7,143 nt of DNA from JBGSYJ01 sp041748075 (GCA_041748075.1 JBGTDX010000025.1:1-7143); one strand, 5' to 3'. Shown: positions 1 to 6,978, counted from the first letter of the stretch. Translations and numbers: made by a program. Notes: generated by a model from the sequence alone, not told the origin.

Positions 1-26
1 ACCTCCGGCGGTAGTACATGGTAGAT

Positions 27-48
27 TTGTCATCAGCGAGTTGCGAAG
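27..48 (+). repeat. Degenerate dispersed intergenic repeat, copy 1
   Basis: This stretch begins TTGTCATC and continues with AGCGAGTTGCGAAG. It resembles a short dispersed motif I know from several bacterial phyla (roughly TGTCATCCTGAGCG followed by AGCGAAGG), with a few substitutions. It lies in non-coding DNA upstream of gene A and is oriented opposite to the copies at 84-160. The resemblance is judged by eye against a remembered consensus and the copy is degenerate, so the call is tentative. Confidence 0.35.
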
Positions 49-83
49 TGCCGACTCTTCCTCGAGGCAACTATGTACCATCG

Positions 84-160
84 CGTGAGGTCCCTCGCCC
101 CTCCCGCACACCCGCGCTTGCTCGGGGTGACAATTGGTTCATCCCTCGCCACGATGACAT
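84..160 (-). repeat. Two degenerate units of the dispersed intergenic repeat in tandem
   Basis: Read on the minus strand, this region shows two similar units. Each has a TGTCA box (128-132 and 155-159 on the plus strand as TGACA) and a following GGCGAGGGA box (plus-strand TCCCTCGCC at 91-99 and 142-150, 51 bp apart). The first box of the inner unit extends to TGTCACCCCGAGC, close to the common TGTCATCCCGAGC repeat core. The repeated nonamer is seen directly. Membership of a genome-wide family is inference. The open frame at 18-221 that runs through the region is probably not a gene. Confidence 0.45.
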
Positions 161-223
161 GCCTCGTCACTCTGACGCTTTCGATGACCCAGGGCCATTG
201 GTATCAGACCCTTCCCGGTGAAA

Positions 224-232
224 TAGTATGAT
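224..232 (+). promoter_or_regulatory. Candidate -10 region for gene A
   Basis: TAGTATGAT is the only notably AT-rich patch upstream of gene A. It contains the overlapping -10-like hexamers TAGTAT (224-229) and TATGAT (227-232). A TTGGTA at 198-203 could be a -35 box, but the 20-23 bp spacing is too long for a standard sigma-70 promoter. Transcription from here would give a leader of only about 15-20 nt before the ATG at 256. Confidence 0.25.
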
Positions 233-255
233 GCCCACTCGGCCCTTTACTACTG

Positions 256-2985
256 ATGACCTCCTCTCTCGATCGCGGTGTGTCGCTTGCGCATTACCGG
301 ATTCTTTCCGCTCTCGGAGCGGGCGGAATGGGAGAGGTGTACGAAGCGCTCGATGAGCGGCTCGACCGCGCAGTCGCCCTGAAGGTGCTTCCGCCCGAGT
401 TCGTGCAGAACGAGGAGCGAGTGCGGCGCTTCGTCCTCGAGGCGAAGTCGGCCTCGGGGCTCAACCATCCGCACATCGTCACGATCCACGACATCGGACA
501 CGCAGTGCCCGAGCAGAAGGACTCATCAACTCCTTCAACGCCCGGAAAGCCGGTCCACTACATAGCGATGGAGCTCGTGCGGGGACTTTCACTCCGCGAC
601 AAGATCCATGGCGAGAAGGCGCCGCTCAAAGAGCTCGTGCGCTGGCTTGCGCAAGTCGCCGAGGGGATGGCGAAGGCGCATGCAGCAGGAATCGTCCATC
701 GCGATCTGAAGCCCGAGAACGTGATGATCAGCAACGATGGCTTCGCGAAGATTCTCGACTTCGGACTCGCGAAGCTGACCGAAGGGAAGACGCCTGTCGA
801 AGGGGGCGCATCGATGGCGACCGCCGTGCGGAACACGCACGAAGGTGCCGTGATGGGGACGGTCGGTTACATGTCGCCCGAGCAGGTGCAGGGACGAGTC
901 GTCGATGCCCGCTCGGACATCTTCTCGTTCGGCTGCATGCTGTACGAGGCGACCACGCGCGAGCGCGCGTTCGATGCCGACTCGCAGATCGAGACGATGC
1001 ATCAGATCATCAACGCGTCGCCCGTTCCGGTTGCGGAGCTGAACCCGGACACCCCCGCAGAGCTTCGGAAGATGATCCGCCGATGCCTCGCGAAGGATCC
1101 CGAGAAGCGCTATCAGTCTATGAAGGATCTCTCGCTCGAGCTGTTCGACATGGTCGAGGACTTCGACGAGCTGTCGACGAGCGCATCGTCGCGATCGAGC
1201 TCCGGATCAGGGTCGGTCGTCGCGATCGCTCCGCGAAAGAGCTGGCCGGTCATCGCAATTGCTCTCGTGGTGATCGCTGCCGTCGCAGTCCTCGGCATGC
1301 TCACTCTCCGCAGGCAGGGTTCGGAAACGTCAGGGTCCGTCAGGGCCACATTCACACAGCTCACCGATTTCGGCGGGCCGGAAAGCCAGCCTGCACTTTC
1401 ACCCGATGGTCAGAATCTCGCCTATGTGGCAAAGGCTTCGCCCACCTCCGGAAACGACATCTTTCTCATCCGCGTCGGTGGGAGAAATCCGATCAATCTG
1501 ACGAAGGGCGGCTCCCCCGATGAAACCCAGCCGGCGTTCTCGCCCGACGGACAGTCGATCGCGTTTCGCTCAGAGCGTGCAGGCGGCGGCATCTACGTAA
1601 TGGGAGCGACCGGCGAGTCCGTCCGGAGAATCTCTGACTTCGGGTACAACCCTTCCTGGTCGCCTGACGGAAAGAGAATCGTCGTTGCAACGGAGGGTGG
1701 GAACAATCCGGGGGCCCGGGCCAGCACCGCTGAGCTGTGGGTCGTCGAGGTTCAGACGGGCGAGAGGAAGAAAATCTACGACGGCGACGCGGTGATGCCG
1801 CGCTGGTCGCCGAACGGGCATCGAATTGCCTTCTGGGGACTGCCGATTCTCGACGCCGGGCAGCGCGACATTCTCACCATTCCTGCGGATGGAGGAGAGG
1901 CCGTGCCCGTCACGAACGATCCGCAGCTCGACTGGAGTCCCGCGTGGGCACCGGATGGAAAGTTTCTTTACTTCGCCAGCGATCGAGGCGGCAGCAAGAA
2001 TCTCTGGCGGGCGCCGATCGATGAAAGCACCGGGGAGGTGACCGGCCCGTTGCAGGCTCTCACGACGCCCTCCGCCTCGAGTGGCGAGCTGACGATTGCG
2101 CGAACGGGAGGTCAGATCGCGTATTCAGCCTTCAATGTCCAGCTCAATGTGCACCGGATCGCGATCGATCCCTCTTCGATGAAGGTTGAGGGGACTGATG
2201 TTCCAGTCACGAGCGGCTCGACGCAGTTCTTCGAGCCCGAAGTCTCGCCGGACGGGTCGCTCGTCGTGATGCGAAATCTAGGCGGGCAGGAGGATCTCTA
2301 CATTGTGAAGTCCGACGGCACCGATCTTCGTAAGATCACGGATGACGCACCGAAGGATCGCGGGGCGAAGTGGTCGCCCGACGGGAAACGGATCGCCTTC
2401 TACTCAGATCGCAACGGGCGGTACGAGATCTGGTCGATCGATGCTCAGGGAAGCAACCTCCAGCAAATGACGAAGACGACGGGAGATACATTCAACTACC
2501 CGTCGTGGTCACCGGACGGAAAGCGGCTTCTCGCCGTCAACTCAAAAAATACGTGCCTGTTCAACGTTGGAGGCGCGCTGCCCACCGGAGTTGCCGAGAC
2601 GCTGCCCCCCGTCGAACCAGAACTCCTATTCGTAGCCAGGTCGTGGTCGTCCGACGGAAAGTGGCTTGCGGGCTTCGCGTGGCGTGATGAAAAGAAAACC
2701 CCCGGGACGTGGATCTACTCGCTTGAAGAGAAAACGTATTCGAAAGTATCAGAGCTCGGAGGAGTCGGAGAGGGAGGATTGGCGTGGATGCCCGACAGTC
2801 GCACGCTCATCATCTCCGACCGAGGAGGGCTCGTCGCCGTTGATCGGGTTACAGGCCAGACGAAGGAAGTCTTTCGTCCGGCCGGTTACGGTGCGAGCGA
2901 CGCATCGGTGACCGCCGACGGGAAGACGATTTTTTTCAACGCAGCGCGCGTCGAAGGCGACATCTGGATGGCTACGATTGAGTAG
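256..2985 (+). CDS. Gene A: transmembrane Ser/Thr protein kinase with PD40 beta-propeller
   Basis: Predicted membrane receptor kinase that phosphorylates Ser/Thr on cytoplasmic proteins. The kinase domain (about residues 14-300) has the glycine loop GAGGMGEV (21-28), ATP-binding Lys43, helix-C Glu62, HRD (148-150) with Asn155, DFG (168-170), SPE in place of APE (207-209) and Asp221. A Ser-rich linker (307-320) leads to one hydrophobic helix (about 330-351). The rest, predicted extracytoplasmic, carries repeated (S/A)PDG-type motifs near residues 382, 429, 469, 518, 565, 664, 707, 752, 798, 845 and 886. That fits roughly 11-12 blades, perhaps two six-bladed propellers. The length of 909 aa is normal for this architecture. 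The ATG at 256 is the first ATG after an in-frame TGA at 229-231; it has no Shine-Dalgarno sequence. The subtype differs from B and C: VGYMSPEQ rather than FQYMAPEQ, and a different C-terminus (ends WMATIE). Gene B follows after 21 bp, probably in one operon. Substrate and ligand cannot be read from sequence. Confidence 0.93.
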   Translation: MTSSLDRGVSLAHYRILSALGAGGMGEVYEALDERLDRAVALKVLPPEFVQNEERVRRFVLEAKSASGLNHPHIVTIHDIGHAVPEQKDSSTPSTPGKPVHYIAMELVRGLSLRDKIHGEKAPLKELVRWLAQVAEGMAKAHAAGIVHRDLKPENVMISNDGFAKILDFGLAKLTEGKTPVEGGASMATAVRNTHEGAVMGTVGYMSPEQVQGRVVDARSDIFSFGCMLYEATTRERAFDADSQIETMHQIINASPVPVAELNPDTPAELRKMIRRCLAKDPEKRYQSMKDLSLELFDMVEDFDELSTSASSRSSSGSGSVVAIAPRKSWPVIAIALVVIAAVAVLGMLTLRRQGSETSGSVRATFTQLTDFGGPESQPALSPDGQNLAYVAKASPTSGNDIFLIRVGGRNPINLTKGGSPDETQPAFSPDGQSIAFRSERAGGGIYVMGATGESVRRISDFGYNPSWSPDGKRIVVATEGGNNPGARASTAELWVVEVQTGERKKIYDGDAVMPRWSPNGHRIAFWGLPILDAGQRDILTIPADGGEAVPVTNDPQLDWSPAWAPDGKFLYFASDRGGSKNLWRAPIDESTGEVTGPLQALTTPSASSGELTIARTGGQIAYSAFNVQLNVHRIAIDPSSMKVEGTDVPVTSGSTQFFEPEVSPDGSLVVMRNLGGQEDLYIVKSDGTDLRKITDDAPKDRGAKWSPDGKRIAFYSDRNGRYEIWSIDAQGSNLQQMTKTTGDTFNYPSWSPDGKRLLAVNSKNTCLFNVGGALPTGVAETLPPVEPELLFVARSWSSDGKWLAGFAWRDEKKTPGTWIYSLEEKTYSKVSELGGVGEGGLAWMPDSRTLIISDRGGLVAVDRVTGQTKEVFRPAGYGASDASVTADGKTIFFNAARVEGDIWMATIE

Positions 2986-2997
2986 CAGCGTATTCTC

Positions 2998-3001
2998 GAG
3001 G
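2998..3001 (+). promoter_or_regulatory. Shine-Dalgarno-like site for gene B
   Basis: GAGG lies 5 nt upstream of the ATG at 3007, inside the 21-bp gap after the gene A stop codon. It supports this start and translation of gene B from a shared mRNA. Gene A, gene C and gene D have no comparable site. Confidence 0.5.
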
Positions 3002-3006
3002 TATTC

Positions 3007-5712
3007 ATGACAATTCAGGCAGGATCGCGTCTCGGGCCCTATGAGATCGTGAGCACTCTCGGCGCCGGTGGGATGGGAGAGGTATGGCGCGCCCGTGACA
3101 CCCGGCTCGACCGCGATGTCGCGATCAAGTTCCTGCCCGAGAGCCTCGCGCATAGCGAGCAGTTCCTGCAGCGATTCGAGCGTGAAGCGAAAACCATCTC
3201 GTCGCTGAATCATCCGCATATCTGCACCCTTTACGACGTTGGCCACGAGACATCTCCGGCAGTTGGTTCGTCGTCGTCCCAGTCGAATCTTCACTATCTG
3301 GTGATGGAGCTGATCGAGGGGGAGGCGCTGGTCGACCGGCTCAAACGCGGACCTCTCCCCATTCACGAAGTGCTGCGCTTCGGTCGTCAGATTGCGTCGG
3401 CTCTCGATGCGGCACACCGTCGCGGCGTGATCCATCGCGATCTCAAACCGGGAAACGTGATGCTCACGAAGTCGGGAGCGAAGCTGCTTGACTTCGGACT
3501 TGCCAAAGCTTCCACGAAAGGTGGAGGAGTCATCGAGGGTCTGACGAATCTCCCGACTGCGGCACGGCCGCTCACGCAGGAAGGAATGATCCTCGGCACC
3601 TTCCAGTACATGGCCCCGGAGCAGCTCGAGGGGCTGGAAGCCGACGCGAGAACCGACATCTTCGCGCTGGGCACTCTTCTCTACGAGATGGCCAGCGGCC
3701 GACGCGCATTTCAGGGAGAGTCGAGAACGAGTCTGATCGCGGCCATCGTCTCCTCCCAGCCCGAGCCGATCACGACCATCACGCCGATGAGCCCTCCGGC
3801 GCTCGACCATGTGATCCGGCGATGCCTCGAGAAGGATCCAGACGACCGCTGGCAATCGGCTCATGACGTTGCGAGCGAGCTGCAATGGATCAGTGAGGCG
3901 GGATCACAGGCTGGTGTCGCGGGGCCGGTGGTGCTTCGGCGAAAGTCACGCGAGCGACTGGCGTGGGCTGTCGCCGCCGCGCTCCTTGCCGGGCTCGTTG
4001 CTCTCGGTGCCGGATACGTCGCTCGCGCGCCGCAACCAGGAAAGCTCGTCGTGGCAGGAATCGCTCCCCCTCCTGGCACATCTCTGGTGCCGTTCGATTT
4101 CCTCGGACTCGCGCTCTCTCCGGATGGGACGTCGCTCGCACTCGTCGCCATCGACGCGCGCGGACAACAGCGGATCTGGATCCGGCAACTCGGCTCCAGC
4201 GAGTCGAAGGCTGTCGCCGGTACCGAGGGGGCGTCGTATCCCTTCTGGTCCCCCGACGGACGTCACCTGGCGTTTTTCGCTGACCGAAAGCTCAAGCGTG
4301 TCGACCTCAGTGGAGGAGCTCCGCAGATTCTGGCTGAAGCACCATCCGGGCGCGGTGGGCACTGGGGAGAAAAAGATCAGATCCTCTTTGCTCCCAACAT
4401 CAGATCCTCCATCTTCAGCGTCTCCGCGTCCGGCGGAGCGCCGGTGGCGGTCACGACCTATGACGGCGAGAGTGAAACGACTCATCGCTGGCCGGTCATG
4501 CTTCCGGGTGGCGAGCATTTCATCTACGTTTCCAGGCTGGGCGAAGGGGGGGCGGAGAGGGGACGCCTCATGCTCGCATCGCTGGGTGGAGGTGAAGCCA
4601 GGGTTCTGATCGAGGACTCCACCAACGCCATTTACGTGCCGGGCTTCCTTCTCCATGGGAAAGGCGAGAGCATCTTCGCTCAACGCTTCGATCTCGCCGA
4701 GTTGCAAGCGGTCGGACGTGGATTCCCGATCGTCGATCGGGACGTCAGCCTCTGGGAGCCGAAGAACCTGGCGATGTTCACAGCAGCCGACGACGGTACA
4801 CTCCTCTACCTGCCGAACTCGGCGCGCCAGTCGGTGCTGCGGGTGTACGACCGGCAGGGACGTCCTCTCGAAGAGATTACCGGCCCGGAGTTTCAGAGGT
4901 CGGCGCGATTCTCACCGGACGGCAGCCGGGTCGCTGTCGCTCGACGCGAGTCCGTCGGAGGGCGTCACGATCTCTGGATTCACGATCTCTCGTTCCAGCG
5001 ATCCGCGAGGATCACTTTCGGAGGCGAAGCGGAAGGCGATCTCGTGTGGTCACCGGATCAGAGCAAGATCGCCTTCGCCTGCTCGCCCAAAGGAGTCTTC
5101 GACATCTGCGTCCGTGATCTCGAGCGTCCGGGCGAAACCGAGATTCTCGTCGAGACACAGAACTGGACGACCCCAGGAAGCTGGAGTCCCGATGGCGGAA
5201 AGCTCTATTTCAGTGATCAGGATCCGAAGTGGAACGACGATCTTTTCGTCGCGGACCTGAACGGGACAGAAGCTCCGAAGCTGATCTTCAGGACGCCTTT
5301 CAGTGAGTCGACAGCGGTCGTGTCGCCAGACGGCGCGTGGCTGGCGTATGTCTCCGATGAGACCGGGATCTCCGAAGTGTTCGTCAGGGCGGCCAGCGGG
5401 GCGCCTGGCCAATGGCAGATCTCGAGGAGCGGCGGCTCGGTCGCCCGATGGTCCGGGGACGGACGTGATCTTTTCTTCGGCTCGGCCGACGGAAGCCTGA
5501 TGGTGGCGCGGATAGAAAGCGTCGCTCCGATGAGGATCGGCCAACCGCAGCTGCTCTTTCAGCTGCCGGGCGAGCCGCACCGGGATGAGCCTGTTTTCGA
5601 GGATGTCTCAGCAGACGGCCAGCGCATTCTGCTGAACGTGCCGACGACGAATCGTTCTGCGGTCAGCCTGCAGGTCATTCTCAACTGGACGCGCCGGGTG
5701 CCCGCCGAGTAA
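3007..5712 (+). CDS. Gene B: transmembrane Ser/Thr protein kinase with PD40 beta-propeller
   Basis: Predicted receptor kinase with a cytoplasmic N-terminal kinase and an extracytoplasmic C-terminal propeller. The kinase (about 11-295) has GAGGMGEV (19-26), Lys41, Glu60, HRD (143-145) with Asn150, DFG (162-164), APE (203-205) and Asp217, all intact. A juxtamembrane segment with WISEAGSQAG and a basic RRKSRER stretch precedes one membrane helix (about 318-338). PD40-type motifs sit near residues 371, 415, 636, 682, 727, 773, 816 and 868. Between 440 and 605 are more divergent blade-like segments such as LPGGEHFIYVS and DDGTLLYLP. About 12 blades in total seems likely. The C-terminus LNWTRRVPAE matches the usual ending of this family (LNW followed by a basic tail), so the gene is complete. 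The start is supported by GAGG at 2998 and by the family N-terminus GSRLGPYEI. It is probably cotranscribed with gene A. Its last 32 bp overlap the 3' end of the opposing gene C. Ligand and substrates are unknown. Confidence 0.94.
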   Translation: MTIQAGSRLGPYEIVSTLGAGGMGEVWRARDTRLDRDVAIKFLPESLAHSEQFLQRFEREAKTISSLNHPHICTLYDVGHETSPAVGSSSSQSNLHYLVMELIEGEALVDRLKRGPLPIHEVLRFGRQIASALDAAHRRGVIHRDLKPGNVMLTKSGAKLLDFGLAKASTKGGGVIEGLTNLPTAARPLTQEGMILGTFQYMAPEQLEGLEADARTDIFALGTLLYEMASGRRAFQGESRTSLIAAIVSSQPEPITTITPMSPPALDHVIRRCLEKDPDDRWQSAHDVASELQWISEAGSQAGVAGPVVLRRKSRERLAWAVAAALLAGLVALGAGYVARAPQPGKLVVAGIAPPPGTSLVPFDFLGLALSPDGTSLALVAIDARGQQRIWIRQLGSSESKAVAGTEGASYPFWSPDGRHLAFFADRKLKRVDLSGGAPQILAEAPSGRGGHWGEKDQILFAPNIRSSIFSVSASGGAPVAVTTYDGESETTHRWPVMLPGGEHFIYVSRLGEGGAERGRLMLASLGGGEARVLIEDSTNAIYVPGFLLHGKGESIFAQRFDLAELQAVGRGFPIVDRDVSLWEPKNLAMFTAADDGTLLYLPNSARQSVLRVYDRQGRPLEEITGPEFQRSARFSPDGSRVAVARRESVGGRHDLWIHDLSFQRSARITFGGEAEGDLVWSPDQSKIAFACSPKGVFDICVRDLERPGETEILVETQNWTTPGSWSPDGGKLYFSDQDPKWNDDLFVADLNGTEAPKLIFRTPFSESTAVVSPDGAWLAYVSDETGISEVFVRAASGAPGQWQISRSGGSVARWSGDGRDLFFGSADGSLMVARIESVAPMRIGQPQLLFQLPGEPHRDEPVFEDVSADGQRILLNVPTTNRSAVSLQVILNWTRRVPAE

Positions 5713-6874
5713 GCAGTGCAGCGGGCAGCGGGCCCAGGACGAAATTAAATTGGGCGCCGGCCGGGGCAACGATCGAGGTCTGCACGACCGTGGGTGCTTC
5801 GCGCCGCCACGTCATCACGCCGGCCGTGATCGCAACAGCGAGGAGCGCGGTCGCCAGATGAAGCGACCAGGCGAAGCGCTCGCGCGTGCGACGCCGCGCC
5901 GCGATCGGAGCGGCAATCCCTGCCTCGGATCCGGCCTCCTCGATCCAGCGGAGCTGGAGGAGCAGGTCGTGGGCCGTTTGCCAGCGTTCGTCGGGATCCT
6001 TGGCCAGACAGACGCGGATGATCCGCTCGAGCGCAGGCGGAGTCAGCGGCTGCACTGCAGTGATCGGTGGAGGGTCGCGATCGACGATCGCGGCGATGAG
6101 GCTCGTTCGCGTCTTCCCTTCGAACGCTCTTCGCCCCGTCACCATCTCGTAGAGCATCGCTCCAAACGCGAAGATGTCGGTGCGGGCATCAGCCTCGGTT
6201 CCCTCGAGCTGCTCGGGCGCCATGTACTGGAACGTTCCCAGAATCGTCCCCTCTTCTGTCAGGCCGCGGTGATGCGTCGCCCCACTCATCGATGTGTCAC
6301 CGGTTGCCGAGACGATCGGGCTCGACTTCGCAAGGCCGAAGTCGAGAAGCTTCGCCCCGGCCGGGGTCAGCATCACGTTCGCTGGCTTGAGATCGCGATG
6401 AATGATCCCGTGTCGATGCGCGTTCTCGAGGGCACCGGCGATCTCGATGGCAACGCGAAGTGCCTGCTCGAGCGGAAGCGCGCCCCGTTGCAGCCGTGCG
6501 GCGAGCGTTTCCCCCCGCAGCAACTCCATGACGAGATAGTGAATGGGATGCGATGCGCCAGACGACAGGCGCACAGAATCCGCACTCGTCACATGCTCGC
6601 GTTCCTCTCCACTCCCCGGTCGCGCCTCGATCACCGCTTCGCCGATGTCGAAGAGCTGGCAGATATTCGGATGGCTCAGCGATGAGATCGTCTTCGCTTC
6701 CCGCTCGAACCGGAGCTTGAACTGCGCATTGCCGGCAAACTCCGCGGGGAGCACTTTGATCGCGACTGAACGGTCCAGACGCGTGTCACGCGCGCTGTAG
6801 ACTTCGCCCATGCCGCCCGCACCGATCGACGAGTTGATCTCGTACGGCCCGAGCCTGACACCTTGTTTGATCAT
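5681..6874 (-). CDS. Gene C: membrane-anchored Ser/Thr protein kinase lacking the propeller
   Basis: A close paralogue of gene B's N-terminal half. The kinase has GAGGMGEV (18-25), Lys40, Glu59, HRD (159-161) with Asn166, DFG (178-180), APE (219-221) and Asp233, so it should be catalytically competent. The juxtamembrane segment WIEEAGSEAG plus basic RRRTRER matches gene B, and one membrane helix follows (about 335-355). After TSIVAPAGAQFNFV (to residue 379) gene B continues into its first SPDG blade. Gene C instead runs into an unrelated 18-residue tail and stops at 397. Residues 388-397 are read antisense to the last codons and stop of gene B. The usual length for the family is near 900 aa, so the sensor has apparently been lost by deletion. 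The helix would put only about 40 residues outside. The start at 6874 fits the family N-terminus GVRLGPYEI; no Shine-Dalgarno is seen and a -10-like TATACT lies 11 bp upstream. It may be a functional sensor-less kinase or a decaying gene; the intact kinase motifs favour the first or a recent loss. Confidence 0.88.
   Translation of the reverse strand: MIKQGVRLGPYEINSSIGAGGMGEVYSARDTRLDRSVAIKVLPAEFAGNAQFKLRFEREAKTISSLSHPNICQLFDIGEAVIEARPGSGEEREHVTSADSVRLSSGASHPIHYLVMELLRGETLAARLQRGALPLEQALRVAIEIAGALENAHRHGIIHRDLKPANVMLTPAGAKLLDFGLAKSSPIVSATGDTSMSGATHHRGLTEEGTILGTFQYMAPEQLEGTEADARTDIFAFGAMLYEMVTGRRAFEGKTRTSLIAAIVDRDPPPITAVQPLTPPALERIIRVCLAKDPDERWQTAHDLLLQLRWIEEAGSEAGIAAPIAARRRTRERFAWSLHLATALLAVAITAGVMTWRREAPTVVQTSIVAPAGAQFNFVLGPLPAALLTRRAPGASS
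5718..5731 (+). repeat. Tandem GCAGCGG heptamer at the gene B / gene C junction
   Basis: GCAGCGG occurs twice head to tail, followed by GC and a GGGCCC palindrome. It lies just after the gene B stop codon, inside the non-homologous C-terminal tail of gene C (residues about 382-386). This is where gene C leaves the family alignment, so it may mark the deletion joint. No U-tract terminator is visible here: GCCCA (5732-5736) and TGGGC (5751-5755) could pair across a 14-nt loop, but the stem is only 5 bp. Confidence 0.5.
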
Positions 6875-6885
6875 GTTGTAAGGGA

Positions 6886-6891
6886 AGTATA
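6886..6891 (-). promoter_or_regulatory. Candidate -10 box for gene C
   Basis: On the minus strand the sequence is TATACT, a 5 of 6 match to TATAAT, with 11 bases between it and the ATG at 6874. Transcription would begin only a few bases before the start codon, giving a nearly leaderless mRNA; this agrees with the lack of a Shine-Dalgarno. A TTGTCA at 6916-6921 resembles a -35 box but is 24 bp away, too far for standard sigma-70, so the promoter is uncertain. Confidence 0.4.
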
Positions 6892-6898
6892 GTGGGAA

Positions 6899-6910
6899 AG
6901 CGCCAGCGCT
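6899..6910. promoter_or_regulatory. 12-bp palindrome upstream of gene C
   Basis: AGCGC-CA-GCGCT is a perfect inverted repeat with a 2-base centre. It is too tight to form a hairpin but suits a dimeric DNA-binding protein. It sits just upstream of the candidate -10 box of gene C and overlaps the end of the repeat core at 6907-6920. An operator role is inference; in GC-rich DNA a palindrome of this size can occur by chance. Confidence 0.25.
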
Positions 6911-6920
6911 CAGGATGACA
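6907..6920 (-). repeat. Dispersed intergenic repeat core, best-preserved copy
   Basis: The minus strand reads TGTCATCCTGAGCG, identical to the core I remember for a widespread short intergenic repeat. It lies in the divergent spacer between genes C and D. The upstream region at 27-160 carries degenerate relatives, so such repeats occur on both sides of the A-B-C block. The exact 14-base match is against memory rather than a database. Confidence 0.5.
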
Positions 6921-6978
6921 AGTCCTTCACGTCCGTCCTCCGAGTGTCAAAGTCAGCGCCATGCCCCTGAGTCCGCGT

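Noticed and set aside
18..221. 67-codon plus-strand frame upstream of gene A.
   Set aside because: It runs through the repeat units at 27-160, has no ribosome-binding site (the preceding bases are CCTCCGG-like, the wrong strand), and the peptide is Pro/Arg-rich without similarity to anything I know.
2749..3885. Long minus-strand open frame (378 codons) across the end of gene A and the start of gene B.
   Set aside because: It runs antisense to two clear kinase/propeller coding regions, has no recognisable domain, and is the usual by-product of GC-rich codon bias. It also crosses the intergenic gap.
4546..4552. G7 run in gene B (and a T7 run at 2930-2936 in gene A) as possible phase-variation tracts.
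   Set aside because: Both runs are short and in frame within intact genes, and fit ordinary codons (GGG GGG; ATT TTT TTC). Nothing else points to phase variation.
3946..4707. Minus-strand frame of 253 codons inside gene B, and the plus-strand frame of 248 codons at 3863-4609.
   Set aside because: Both overlap the well-supported gene B reading frame, which continues through the TM and propeller motifs.
5732..5755. GCCCA...TGGGC inverted repeat as a terminator between genes B and C.
   Set aside because: The stem is only 5 bp with a 14-nt loop and no T-run, and it lies inside gene C coding sequence (the AQFNFV codons).
5750..6685. Plus-strand open frame (311 codons) opposite gene C.
   Set aside because: It is the antisense shadow of the conserved kinase domain, with Arg- and His-rich composition typical of such frames and no domain.
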